Below are positions 1 to 9,000 of a DNA stretch of 64,000 nt, piece by piece. Origin of the DNA: JAXLYE01 sp046351595 (GTDB taxonomy: Bacteria > Myxococcota_A > Polyangia > Palsa-1104 > JAEUJZ01). Every line of letters begins with the position of its first letter. Within the stretch, counting starts at the first letter, position 1. Under the pieces are notes generated by a model. That model was not told where the DNA came from. It made no database searches and saw only the letters and a list, made by a program, of their open reading frames with translations. The DNA lies in contig JAXLYE010000005.1 of assembly GCA_046351595.1 (NCBI GenBank), positions 372,001 to 436,000 of the forward strand. Direction: 5' to 3'. Made by a program: the position numbers and the translations under genes.

Positions 1-504
1 AACTCCCCAGGCGGCGGAGTCCGTTCCGGATCGGATTCCCAGAGAGATCCCGAGCGGTGTCGTGTCGGCATCGCACGCTGTGGCGCGATCGCACAGCCAG
101 GGTACCCCCTAGCCGTGCGGGACTCCCCGGGTGAGCGCCCCGATCAATTTTCGCGTCGCTGGATCATGTCTTGCTGTGAATACTTTGTAGCGAGTCGAAA
201 ATTCCAGGGGAGGGGGCAGTACCAAGTCGACTGAGCCTGCACGGGAGGGGTATGCTGCACCACGGCGACCTCCGCCCAAGCGGGCGCCGGATTGGCCCGC
301 GGGATCGCACTCCCAGAGGCCGCGACAGACTTGGAAACAGCTCAGCCTGCGCGTGCTGCTCGCGCAGGAGGGCAGGCTGTACCCGCACAAGACGCGCGTA
401 CCAGACGAACGGGCACCGATCGAGCGAGCCGCCGACGGGAACGCCGCCGCTCGTCGCGGCTTGTCCGCTGGGGGGAGCAGCCAGGATGTGGGGAAAACAG
501 AAGC
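1..504. other. non-coding leader upstream of the polymer operon
   Basis: No convincing gene is seen here. A frame is open from 292 into the next gene, but its Arg-rich translation before residue Met-505 does not look like protein. The stretch 140-205 is clearly less GC-rich than its surroundings and holds a long inverted repeat, so this is probably the promoter and leader of the operon that starts at 505. No clear -35/-10 pair could be picked. Confidence 0.5.
146..203. repeat. imperfect 15-bp inverted repeat, 28-nt loop
   Basis: The left arm AATTTTCGCGTCGCT (146-160) and right arm AGCGAGTCGAAAATT (189-203) pair at 13 of 15 positions. The loop is AT-rich. It lies about 300 bp before the first gene of the polymer operon and could be an operator, a leader hairpin or the terminator of a gene to the left. 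Confidence 0.5.
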
Positions 505-3486
505 ATGTCGGGACCCTTGAGGATCTTTCCTGCGTACGGCCTCGATAACTCCCTGCTGACGGCGGTCCTGCTCGGGCTGTACGTCCGCTTCTTCTTCACG
601 GAGTGGCTGGGCTGGGTGTTCTCCGGCCTGGTGGTCCCGGGGTACCTCGGCGCCATCGTGCTGCTCCGCCCGGCCTCGGCTGCGGTCATCGTCGTCGAGG
701 CGGTGCTGACGCTGCTGTTGGTGCGCGGGCTCTCGGGCCTCCTGTCGCGCCTGAAGCTGGGCACGCCGGTGTTCGGGCGCGATCGCTTCATGTGGCTGGT
801 GGTGGCCAGCGTCGGCGTGCGCGTGCTCGTCGAGGCGGTGCTGGCGCCGCTTCTGGAAGCGCGGCTGCGCGCGCGCCTGGGCTGGGACCTGTCCGACAGC
901 TTCGGCCTGTTCGGGATCGGCCTGGTGCTGGTGCCGCTGCTCGCCAACGCGTGCTGGAAGCCGGGCCTTGTGCGCGGCAGCCTGCAGCAGCTGGTCTGCA
1001 CCGGCATCACGTACTTCCTTCTGCGCGGCGTGCTGGCCACGACCAACCTGTCGTTCGCCAACATCGCGCTGTCGTTCGAGCGCATCGCGCTCGACTTCGC
1101 GGCCAGCCCCAAGGCGTACATGCTGCTCCTGGCCGGCGCGCTCTTGGCCTCGCGCGCCAACCTGCGCTTCGGCTGGGACACCAGCGGCGTCGCGATCCCG
1201 GGCCTTCTGTGCCTGGGCTGGTTCGCGCCGATCCGGATGGCCTCGACGCTGCTCGAGGCGCTGGTGATCGCGTCGGCGGCGTCCTTGTTCGTGCGGCTGC
1301 CGCGCGTGCGCGACTGGAACGTCGAGGGCCCGCGCCGCGTGGTTCTGATGTTCACGATCGGCTACGTCATCAAGTTCATCACCGTCGCGGTGTTCGGCGC
1401 GGCGTGGCCGAGCTTCACCGCGACCGACCTGTTCGGGTTCGGGTACCTCTTGCCCAGCCTCCTGGCGGTGAAGATCTGGCAGAAGCGCAACCCGGCGCTG
1501 GTGCTGCTGCCGACGCTCAGCCTGTCGCTGGCCGGTGTGCTCGTCGGGTCGATGGCGGGCTACGGGCTGATGCTCGCGGACACCGCGCTCAAGACGCAGC
1601 TCGCCAAGGTGACCGTCGACGGTCCGGACGTGCGCTGCGACGCCGACGTGCCGCTCCTGTCCGAGGTGCGCATGAGCCGCGCGCGCATGGCGCGGACCGC
1701 GCCCGGTCCGGACGCGCCGCCGGTGCGGAGCTGGGAGCTGTCGTCGCTGGACGGCATGCTACGGCGGCTGCGCGGGCTGACCGCGCAGGGCGTGACGAGC
1801 TGCTCGCACCTGGCCGCGCAGGTGCGGCCCGGGACGCTCGGGCTGCGCATGCAGGCCGCGAGCTCGCCGTCGGGCCGGCTGTACTTCACGCTGCGCGAGG
1901 CGACGGACGAGCCGGACAAGCTGCGCGGCTTCGGGCTCGTCGCGGTGGCGGCGCACCCGACCGGCGGACCGGTGCTGGTCGTCGAGCAGCCGCAGCGCGA
2001 CTTCAGCGAGCTTCTGGCCGTGGTGGCGCTGGCCGACAGCGTCGCCGCGGACGCGCTGGTGCTCGGCGGCCTGCCGCCCGGCCTCGGCCGCGGCGAGGTG
2101 GCGCGCGATCGCGACGTGCCGCTGCGGGTCGCGGTGGACGCGCTGGGCGGCGCGGCGCTGACCGTGCGCACGGGCAAAGGTGAGCGCCCGCACCTGAGCG
2201 CGCTGGTCCCCGCGGCGACGGTGCGCGCGCTGGAGGCCGAGCTCGGGCCGATCAGCCGCGGCGGGCTGGGGCGCACGACCGCGGAGCTCGTGCTGCCGCG
2301 GCCGAGCGAGCTTACGCTGGCCGGTGCGCTGGTCCCCAAGGTCCCGCACTTTGCCAGCTCGGCGCTGTGGCTGGCGTCGCTGCAGGAGCTGCCGCCTGGA
2401 CCCGCGGTCGCGCGCTCGCTGGTGGCGGAGCGGCTGCTCGCCGAGGAGGTGGTGCGGCCGCTGGCGCGGGCGCGGCTGCCGCTCGATCTCGAGGAGCTCG
2501 CGCGCGCGGTGGCCAGCGCCGCGAGCGAGCTGGGGTTCAGCGTCTCGCTGATCGACGGACCGTCGCCGCGCGTGGCGCTGCACGGCCACGGCGAGGGCCT
2601 GCTGTTCGCGCCGGGCGCCGGCGGCGGCGGGCTGGTGCAGGCGGCGAGCCGGCGCCTGGGCGTGGCCGAGCTGTCGCTGGCGGTCTTCGAGCACCACGGC
2701 GCGCACGCGCTCCTGCTGCCGACCCCGGCGCCGGGCGTCGAGGACACCGGTCCGCTGGCGCGGGTCGCGGCGCCGATCCTGGCGCTGACGCCGCCCCTGC
2801 CCGACGTGGTCCTGGTGCAGTCGGGCGGGCCGGACGGGCCGGGCTGCGCCGTGATCTCGGACGTGCTGGGCTCCCCCGCGGCGTCGCCGCTGGCGCGGCG
2901 CCTCGTGTCCTCGCTGGAGCACATGGGCGTCGGCTGCGAGCTGCACACGCAGTTCGACGTGGTCACCATCGATCCGCCGCGCCCAGGGATCGACCTGCTG
3001 CGCATCCGCACCGGCGGCGACTTCGTCACGCTGCACGTCGGGCCGGCGCTGCGCGAGCGCTTCCGCCCGGGTACGCTGTCGCCCGCGCAGCAGCTTTTGT
3101 TCGCGCGCCTTGAGGTCAAGGTGGAGCGGGCGGCGCTCGCGCACGTGCTGCAGGCCGCCTGCAGTGAGCCGGACACGCGCCTGGCTGCGGACCTCCCGGA
3201 TGATCTGGTGAGCGACGCGCGCGCCTTTGCGACCACGCGTCACCCTGCGCTCATCGAGCGCCTGCGCACACGCGCCCAAGAGAGCCGCCTTGAGCTCATG
3301 GTTGTCGACGACGAGCTGTTCGCCGAGGCCTATCTGGTTGTGCGGCGGCGGCACGGCGCCGTGGCCTTCACGCTGCGCCAGCAGGTCACCGGCGCCGTAA
3401 CCCTGCGATGTCACAGCGACGTCGCCGATGGCACTCGGCGTGCACAGGGATCCGGCTCAGTCAGGATCGAGGTAGGTGGGCCATGA
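505..3486 (+). CDS. tandem PgsC/CapC-like membrane protein with large soluble C-terminal region
   Basis: This 993-residue protein has an N-terminal half of multiple membrane segments (residues about 10-356) and a soluble remainder. Residues 8-180 resemble PgsC/CapC, the membrane partner of the poly-gamma-glutamate ligase: a TEWLG..SGLVVPGYLG stretch near residue 41 is followed by a FGIGLVLVPLLAN stretch near 133. Residues about 200-356 repeat this plan (VAIPGLLCLGWF near 231, DLFGFGYLLPSLLA near 308), so the domain seems duplicated. The tail has segments near 488-520 and 700-850 that align with the hydrolase-like neighbour at 5777-6799 but lack its His and Glu residues. I chose ATG 505 because it sits just before the first membrane segment; its ribosome site (GGGGA) is weak. 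The stop overlaps the next start (ATGA). The PgsC relation is from recognised motifs; transport or scaffolding of polymer is inferred. Confidence 0.8.
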   Translation: MSGPLRIFPAYGLDNSLLTAVLLGLYVRFFFTEWLGWVFSGLVVPGYLGAIVLLRPASAAVIVVEAVLTLLLVRGLSGLLSRLKLGTPVFGRDRFMWLVVASVGVRVLVEAVLAPLLEARLRARLGWDLSDSFGLFGIGLVLVPLLANACWKPGLVRGSLQQLVCTGITYFLLRGVLATTNLSFANIALSFERIALDFAASPKAYMLLLAGALLASRANLRFGWDTSGVAIPGLLCLGWFAPIRMASTLLEALVIASAASLFVRLPRVRDWNVEGPRRVVLMFTIGYVIKFITVAVFGAAWPSFTATDLFGFGYLLPSLLAVKIWQKRNPALVLLPTLSLSLAGVLVGSMAGYGLMLADTALKTQLAKVTVDGPDVRCDADVPLLSEVRMSRARMARTAPGPDAPPVRSWELSSLDGMLRRLRGLTAQGVTSCSHLAAQVRPGTLGLRMQAASSPSGRLYFTLREATDEPDKLRGFGLVAVAAHPTGGPVLVVEQPQRDFSELLAVVALADSVAADALVLGGLPPGLGRGEVARDRDVPLRVAVDALGGAALTVRTGKGERPHLSALVPAATVRALEAELGPISRGGLGRTTAELVLPRPSELTLAGALVPKVPHFASSALWLASLQELPPGPAVARSLVAERLLAEEVVRPLARARLPLDLEELARAVASAASELGFSVSLIDGPSPRVALHGHGEGLLFAPGAGGGGLVQAASRRLGVAELSLAVFEHHGAHALLLPTPAPGVEDTGPLARVAAPILALTPPLPDVVLVQSGGPDGPGCAVISDVLGSPAASPLARRLVSSLEHMGVGCELHTQFDVVTIDPPRPGIDLLRIRTGGDFVTLHVGPALRERFRPGTLSPAQQLLFARLEVKVERAALAHVLQAACSEPDTRLAADLPDDLVSDARAFATTRHPALIERLRTRAQESRLELMVVDDELFAEAYLVVRRRHGAVAFTLRQQVTGAVTLRCHSDVADGTRRAQGSGSVRIEVGGP

Positions 3487-5774
3487 TCAAGCTGAGGAAG
3501 ATCATTGCGGTGGCTGTGTTGGTGGGTCTGGCCGGTGTGCTCGGAGTGCGCGGCTACAACCGCGTCATGGCAGCCGGTAACGAGATGAACCAGGGGCGCC
3601 TGTTCCACGATCTCTCACCGGGCAAGACGGTGAGCTTCGTGGTGCGCGGCGCCAAGGACTTCCACCTGGTGAGCTACGCGGTGCTGGATAAGGGAGCGCC
3701 GCAGAAGACGACGTACGCGCTGGACGTCGCGTTCCTGGCGCCGGACGGGCAGGTGCGCGCGAAGCAGACGGCGTCGCTGTCGATCGACGGCGGCTCCGGC
3801 ATCACGACGCTGCCGGACGGCACGCAGCTGGCGCAGTCGCGCATCACGCGCGTGCTCGCTCCCGAGGGCAGCACCGTCATGCAGATCAGCGTCCCGGACG
3901 GCCGCGTGCTGCTGCGCGCCGACCGCCTGAGCGAGAGCCGCGCCACGCAGGAGCACGTGCTTGAGCGCAGCGGGCGCCCGAGCTTCTGGTTCGCGGGAGA
4001 CGAGCTGCAGGCGGTGCTGATCCACCGCTGGCTCGCGCTGCCGGTGCCGGATCAGATGCCATCGGTCAAGCTGCCGCCGCTGCCGCAGCCGGTGCTGGCC
4101 GCGGGCGGGGGCGAGGACGGGATGGACGTGCCGGCGCTGCGCGTCGGCCCGAACCGCGGCGCGGTGTGGAACGTCGTCGGCCCGGGCACCCTGTCGCTGA
4201 CGTTCGAGGGCGAGGGCCGCTTCGAGGTCGCGCACCTGGGCCCCGAGGGCGAGGGCCACGCCGAGGTGACCGACGGCCACGCCACGCTGCACCTGCCCGC
4301 GGGCCCGAGCAGCGTCACCGTGCGGCCGATCGACGGCGCGTTCGCGACCGTGCGCGTGGACGCCGAGCAGCTGCGCACCCTGGGCCGCTCCGACGCGGTG
4401 ATCGAGCCCTCGCTGCGCCGCGTCAGCTCGTGGCTGGCGGACGGCGAGCGGCCGCTGCGCTTCCCGATGTACGGCAAGACGCAGGTGCCGGTGCCGGTGC
4501 GCCTGACCGCGCGCGCCCTCGACATGGCCGAGCCGCGGCCGCTGAAGTGGCGCTTCGTCGACGCGCAGGGCACGCCGCTGCTCGACGGCGAGCTCGCGCT
4601 GAGCGGCGACACCGATCCGTTCGCGGCGGTCGAGCGCAGCGGCAGCACCGCGGACCTCGGGTTCCCGAGCCGCACGCTGCTCATGCCGCCGGCCAAGACC
4701 GCGGCGCTGGAGCTTGCCGCCAGCGGTGCCCTGGTCGAAGTCGACGCGCTGCTCGAGGCGGGGTCGCAGGCCGAGCCGCTGCCGCCGTTCGACGTCGCGC
4801 TGCCGCTGCAGCTGCGCTGGCAGGACGTGCCGGTGCGCGGGCCGCGCTGGGTGATGCTGCGGCCGCTGGCCAGCGAGACCGAGCGCCACCACCTGTTCGC
4901 GACCATCCTGCGCATGCCGCGCATCGAGCCCATCGCGCCGCTGCCCGAGGGGCCGTGGCTGGCGCTGGAGCCCGCGACCAGCCGCCGCGCGCACGTCACC
5001 GAGGTGACCAAGAAGCTGACGCCGACGCAGGAGCTGCAGACGCTGCCGCTCAAGGCCCGCGGCGCCAAGATCGTCGTCGAGGATGAGGGCAAGAACGCGC
5101 GCCGCATCGTCGCCACCTGCGAGGTCGACGAGGAGCTCGGCGGCACCCTCTCGATGCTGGTCGACGGTCGCAAGGCCGCCAGCGCCAGCGTCGTGACCAG
5201 CACCGTGCGGATCGAAGCGGGCGCAGAGCCGGGCGTGCACAAGGTCAAGCTCCTGGGGGCCGAGCGCGGGCGCTGCACGCTCGCGGCGCGGCCGGCCAAG
5301 GGCGCCATCACGGTGCGCCGGACCGTGTACCGGATCCCGAGCAAGAAGGGCCTGGATCTGAAGGTCGCAACCAAGGGTGGCGGACCGCTGCGCGTGCACT
5401 ACGCTCTGTACACGGACTCCAAGGAAGAGGTGAAGGATGCCTCCTTCATGGTGACCGTGGATGGCGGATCGCCGGCGCGCCGCGTCGGCAGCTACACGGC
5501 GCTGACGCCGGGACAGGTGAACCAGGTGGTGCGCATCGCGGGGAGCTCGCTGCCAAGCTACGGACCGCAGGCGCGGCGCAGCATGAAGGGTGTCGCGGTC
5601 GCGGCCGTGCAGCTCGGCGACGACGTTCCCACCGGCAAGCACCGCATCCGGCTGCGCGCGCTGACCCCGGGCCGCTACTGGGCGCGCTTCTGGATCGAGG
5701 GCAAGCCGCAGCGTCCGGAGGTCGCGGAGTCCTTCATCACGACCGAAGCCGCAGAGCAGACGGAGGAGGATTAG
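3483..5774 (+). CDS. membrane-anchored periplasmic protein of unknown function in polymer operon
   Basis: This 763-residue protein has one N-terminal membrane segment (residues about 6-24, IIAVAVLVGLAGVLG) and a long exported part that looks beta-rich, with many short alternating hydrophobic stretches and no catalytic motif I recognise. The start ATG overlaps the preceding stop by four bases and has a GAGGTAGG ribosome site, so it is translationally coupled to the PgsC-like gene. The next gene begins two bases after its stop. From its place it is probably a periplasmic linker or polymer-binding component of the export machine, but this is inference from position only. Confidence 0.7.
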   Translation: MIKLRKIIAVAVLVGLAGVLGVRGYNRVMAAGNEMNQGRLFHDLSPGKTVSFVVRGAKDFHLVSYAVLDKGAPQKTTYALDVAFLAPDGQVRAKQTASLSIDGGSGITTLPDGTQLAQSRITRVLAPEGSTVMQISVPDGRVLLRADRLSESRATQEHVLERSGRPSFWFAGDELQAVLIHRWLALPVPDQMPSVKLPPLPQPVLAAGGGEDGMDVPALRVGPNRGAVWNVVGPGTLSLTFEGEGRFEVAHLGPEGEGHAEVTDGHATLHLPAGPSSVTVRPIDGAFATVRVDAEQLRTLGRSDAVIEPSLRRVSSWLADGERPLRFPMYGKTQVPVPVRLTARALDMAEPRPLKWRFVDAQGTPLLDGELALSGDTDPFAAVERSGSTADLGFPSRTLLMPPAKTAALELAASGALVEVDALLEAGSQAEPLPPFDVALPLQLRWQDVPVRGPRWVMLRPLASETERHHLFATILRMPRIEPIAPLPEGPWLALEPATSRRAHVTEVTKKLTPTQELQTLPLKARGAKIVVEDEGKNARRIVATCEVDEELGGTLSMLVDGRKAASASVVTSTVRIEAGAEPGVHKVKLLGAERGRCTLAARPAKGAITVRRTVYRIPSKKGLDLKVATKGGGPLRVHYALYTDSKEEVKDASFMVTVDGGSPARRVGSYTALTPGQVNQVVRIAGSSLPSYGPQARRSMKGVAVAAVQLGDDVPTGKHRIRLRALTPGRYWARFWIEGKPQRPEVAESFITTEAAEQTEED

Positions 5775-5776
5775 GA

Positions 5777-6799
5777 ATGTCCCTGACCGCGGGTCGCAGC
5801 GCGCTCTCCGGAACGAGGACGGTTGTCACGGCGCTCATCGGATCGACGCTGTTCATGGTGAAGACCCCGGTCGTGGTAGCAGGAGCACGGACAGAGACCA
5901 CGTACTTCATGAGTCCCAACCAGACCGGCGACCTGCGCTCCCTCCTCGCACAGGCGCGGGAGCGCAACCGCCGCTACCAGGCGCCGCACCCCTCCGAGCT
6001 GCACAAGACCCTGGCCGCGATGCGCGCTCTGCTCGGTGAGCTGCTCACCGGGCGGCGCGCCCCGGCCGCTCAGGTCCTGCTCGGCCACGCCCACTTCAGC
6101 CTCGCACCCACAGAGCTCGGCGGCGCGCCCGCGATCGTTGTCTACGAAGACCCCGCCTTCCGTCGCGGCGGCGGCATCTACATCTTCCGCCGCGGCGAGG
6201 TCCCGCGCGAGCGCATCGTCCAGGTCCCGCACTCCTTCTTCGATGTCGGCACGCTCGAGATCGGGACCGAGATCGCGGCGGTCGCGCAGGCGCGGGCGCT
6301 TTACGTCAACACCATCCACCGCTACGAAGGCGGCAAGCCGCCGAGCGCGGACGACGACGAGCCGCAGGCGTCGCCGGCCGACGTCGCGCACAACGAGCTG
6401 GCGTTCTTCCAGGCGTTCACGCTGGCGGCGCTGCGCGGTCTTGCGCGCCCGCAGATCATCCAGGTCCACGGCTTCGCCGACGGCGGCATCGCCGACTGTC
6501 CGAGCGCCGCGGTGGTGATCAGCGCGGGCGCGGCGCCGGCCGGTGCGCAGGAGGCGGCGCTAGTGGCGGCGCGGCTCGGCGCCCTGCTCGGCCCGGGGCG
6601 CGTCCTCCTGTTCCCGCGCGATACGCAGCGGCTCGGCGCGCTGAAGAACGTCCAGGGCCGCGCCGTGTCCGCCGCCGCTGGCGCCACGTTCCTTCACATC
6701 GAGATCTCACGCACGCTCCGCGATCAACTCAACCGAGACAGCAGCCTGCGCCGCGCCTTTGCTGCCGCGGTGGCCGGCTCACACGGAGAGGCTTTATGA
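5777..6799 (+). CDS. exported hydrolase-like protein, distant to poly-gamma-glutamate hydrolase family
   Basis: This 340-residue protein has a hydrophobic segment at residues about 13-36 that looks like a signal peptide or anchor. It carries three spaced motifs: QVPHSFFDVGTLEIG (His-152, Glu-161), QVHGFAD (His-231) and FLHIEIS (Glu-309), plus DVAH (His-205). The order and spacing resemble SMHGGLIEPNSSE, AIHGYSD and LQLEMS in the recognised poly-gamma-glutamate hydrolase at 25,792-26,670, so a zinc-dependent amidase fold is likely; this is my own comparison by eye. The same layout without the His and Glu residues appears in the C-terminus of the 505-3486 protein. A GGAGGAGG ribosome site precedes the ATG, and the stop overlaps the next start (ATGA). 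Likely role: trimming or releasing the polymer in the periplasm. Confidence 0.6.
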   Translation: MSLTAGRSALSGTRTVVTALIGSTLFMVKTPVVVAGARTETTYFMSPNQTGDLRSLLAQARERNRRYQAPHPSELHKTLAAMRALLGELLTGRRAPAAQVLLGHAHFSLAPTELGGAPAIVVYEDPAFRRGGGIYIFRRGEVPRERIVQVPHSFFDVGTLEIGTEIAAVAQARALYVNTIHRYEGGKPPSADDDEPQASPADVAHNELAFFQAFTLAALRGLARPQIIQVHGFADGGIADCPSAAVVISAGAAPAGAQEAALVAARLGALLGPGRVLLFPRDTQRLGALKNVQGRAVSAAAGATFLHIEISRTLRDQLNRDSSLRRAFAAAVAGSHGEAL

Positions 6800-9000
6800 A
6801 GAAGGTGTTGGTGGGGCTCCTGTGCTGCCTCCTTCACGCCGCGCTGGCCGCGGCGCAGCCGGTGACGGGCAGCGGCGCCGAAGCGGCCTGGCTGGCGCCC
6901 CAGGCGGGCCTGATCCTCGACGTCGCGGCGGGCAAGGCGCAGCCGATCTCGATGGGCGGTGCGCGGCGGATTCCGGACACCGGGTGGCTGGCGGCGCAGC
7001 TGCGCGCGGGCGAGGCGATCTGGGTGCACCTCGACGGCGATCCGCAGGGCAAGGCGGTGCGCTTCGCGTTCCTGAGCGGCGGCGCGGACGCGGCGGCCGC
7101 GGTCGAGGTGAAGCCCGAGCAGCGCGCGCCGGGCGACTTCGTGCTGACCGCTCCGGTCGGCCCGCCGACGTGGCTGGGGCTCGGCGTGCGCCCCGGGCAC
7201 AGCGCGCCGCGTGCCCAGATCTGGGTCGGCACGGTCAAGAGCCCGGCCTACCGCTGGGAGCTCTGGGAGGAGCTGGCCAAGAAGTGGGCCGCCGAGCGCA
7301 AGGGGCCGCCGCCGTCGCCGCCGGATGTCGTCGGTGAGCCGCTGGTCGAGCAGCTGGCGCTGATCCAGGACGCGGTGGCGCTGGCGCAGGCGGAGTCGCG
7401 GCCGGCCGATACGCGCGCGCCCGGTGGCAGCGCCATCGAGTCGCTGCTGCGCGCCGAGGCGCTCTTGGCGGCGATGCCGGCGCGTGAGCCGGTGTTCCCG
7501 TACTACCGCCGCTTCGAGCTGACCGGGGACCTCGGCAAGTCGCGGCCGCAGCAGAAGGTCGAGGGGCTGCGCATGGCCGAGGTGCGCGAGGCGGCGCCGG
7601 CGCGCTTCACGGTCGAAGGTCCGTGCATCCTGCGCATCGAGGCGCGGGCGCGCTTCGAGGAGGCCGCGCCGTTCCGTGCGGCGCCGCTGATGCTGCAGCT
7701 GCGCGCGGGCTCGCGCCTCCTGCAGGTCGCGTCCGAAGAGGTCACGCCGCGCCCGCCGGAGGACGCCGGGCCGCCGTCCGAGAGCGGGCTGTTCTCGTCG
7801 CAGCGCCGCATGCTGCTGGTGGCGCCGCCGGGGCGCCACAGCTACGAGCTGAGGGTCCGCGGCGTGCCGGCCTGGGTCAGCGTGATCACGCACCGCCCGG
7901 TCGTGCACCTGGACGATGCGGCGAGCCACGCCGAAGACGTGCCGCGGCTGCTCGCGCGCGCCCGCGCCGCCGGTAGCGACGACGTGGTGGCGCAGCTGCT
8001 CGCGGCCGAGGCGAGCTTCCTCATGCTGGACGATGACAAGGCGCGCGCCGGCTTCCAGCGCCTGTACGAGTCCGCGCGCAGCCCGCGCCTGCGCGCCTTT
8101 GCGCAGCTGCGGCTCGCGGCCCTCGCGCCAAAGAGCGATGCGGCGCGGGCGGCGGCGCAGAGCGGCCTCGATGAGCTCGCGAAGTCGGCGCGACCGGCCG
8201 GGCTCGGCGACGGCAGCGACGAGGCGACGCGCCGTGTCCGCGGCCTGCTGGTGGCCGAGCAGCTGACGCGCGTGGTCGCGGAGCTCGCGCCCGGGACCGC
8301 GCCGCCCGCGGACGTGGTGGACCTGCTCTTGCGCACGCCCGAGGCGCTGCCGTACATGCTCGGCGCCGTCGGGCCGCTGCTGCGCTACGTGCCGGGCTAT
8401 CGCTCGCAGGCGCTGCCGCTTCTGGCGCAGGCCCAGAAGCGCTCGCCGCTCGACGTGACGCTGCGCCACGCGCTGGCGCGCGAGTGGTTCACGGGCACGC
8501 GCTTCACCGCGCTGCCGACCGTCGAGATGGCCGGCGCCCGGCGCGTCCAGCTGCTGTCGCCGCCGCACGAGTCCATCACCTGCGCCGAGGCCACGGCCGA
8601 GGGCATCCCGGCCTACGTGCCGCTGTCCGAGACCGCCGAGTCGGTGCTGCAGGTGCCCGACGAGCTGGCGCCGCCGCAGACGCTGCACCGCTTCCAGCTC
8701 GTGTCGCTGCGCAGCGGGCCGCCGCGCCTCGGCTTGGCCGAGCTCGTGCTCGACGGCGGGCGCACCAGCCTGCCGCTGGTCCTGCCGAGCGAGCACTTCC
8801 CGATCGCGCTGGCCGCCGGCCGCCACACCCTGCGCGTCTCGCTGCGCAGCGACCAGCCCCAGGCCGGCTCCCAGAAGGGCGACGACAAGGCCTCTTCGCT
8901 GCTCGGCCCGTGCGCCCTGCTCGCGCAGTCTACGAGCCGTGCGCTGCTGGTGGAGCAGCGCACCCGCTTGACTCCCTCCGCAGCATTGCAGAGCGCGTAG
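6796..9000 (+). CDS. secreted TPR/beta protein, probable N-terminal half of a split exporter
   Basis: This 734-residue protein starts with a standard signal peptide (MKKVLVGLLCCLLHAALAAA). It continues with beta-rich segments and a helical part (about 375-520) that looks like TPR units. Its last residues before the stop, RALLVEQR (716-721 region), match in DNA and frame the first solid residues of the protein at 18,572, after which it runs into 12 unrelated residues and a stop. I therefore read it as the N-terminal half of a longer TPR-barrel outer-membrane exporter whose gene was interrupted. A GGAGAG site precedes the ATG, which overlaps the preceding stop. No catalytic motif is visible. 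The alternative is that it is a complete periplasmic protein and the match is chance. Confidence 0.7.
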   Translation: MKKVLVGLLCCLLHAALAAAQPVTGSGAEAAWLAPQAGLILDVAAGKAQPISMGGARRIPDTGWLAAQLRAGEAIWVHLDGDPQGKAVRFAFLSGGADAAAAVEVKPEQRAPGDFVLTAPVGPPTWLGLGVRPGHSAPRAQIWVGTVKSPAYRWELWEELAKKWAAERKGPPPSPPDVVGEPLVEQLALIQDAVALAQAESRPADTRAPGGSAIESLLRAEALLAAMPAREPVFPYYRRFELTGDLGKSRPQQKVEGLRMAEVREAAPARFTVEGPCILRIEARARFEEAAPFRAAPLMLQLRAGSRLLQVASEEVTPRPPEDAGPPSESGLFSSQRRMLLVAPPGRHSYELRVRGVPAWVSVITHRPVVHLDDAASHAEDVPRLLARARAAGSDDVVAQLLAAEASFLMLDDDKARAGFQRLYESARSPRLRAFAQLRLAALAPKSDAARAAAQSGLDELAKSARPAGLGDGSDEATRRVRGLLVAEQLTRVVAELAPGTAPPADVVDLLLRTPEALPYMLGAVGPLLRYVPGYRSQALPLLAQAQKRSPLDVTLRHALAREWFTGTRFTALPTVEMAGARRVQLLSPPHESITCAEATAEGIPAYVPLSETAESVLQVPDELAPPQTLHRFQLVSLRSGPPRLGLAELVLDGGRTSLPLVLPSEHFPIALAAGRHTLRVSLRSDQPQAGSQKGDDKASSLLGPCALLAQSTSRALLVEQRTRLTPSAALQSA
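8942..8961 (+). repeat. left copy of 20-bp direct repeat flanking the VTC/CotH block
   Basis: The 20 bases CGCTGCTGGTGGAGCAGCGC occur here and again at 18,618-18,637. In both places they are read in the same frame (LLVEQR). Here they lie 13 codons before the stop of the 6796-9000 gene. Confidence 0.6.
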
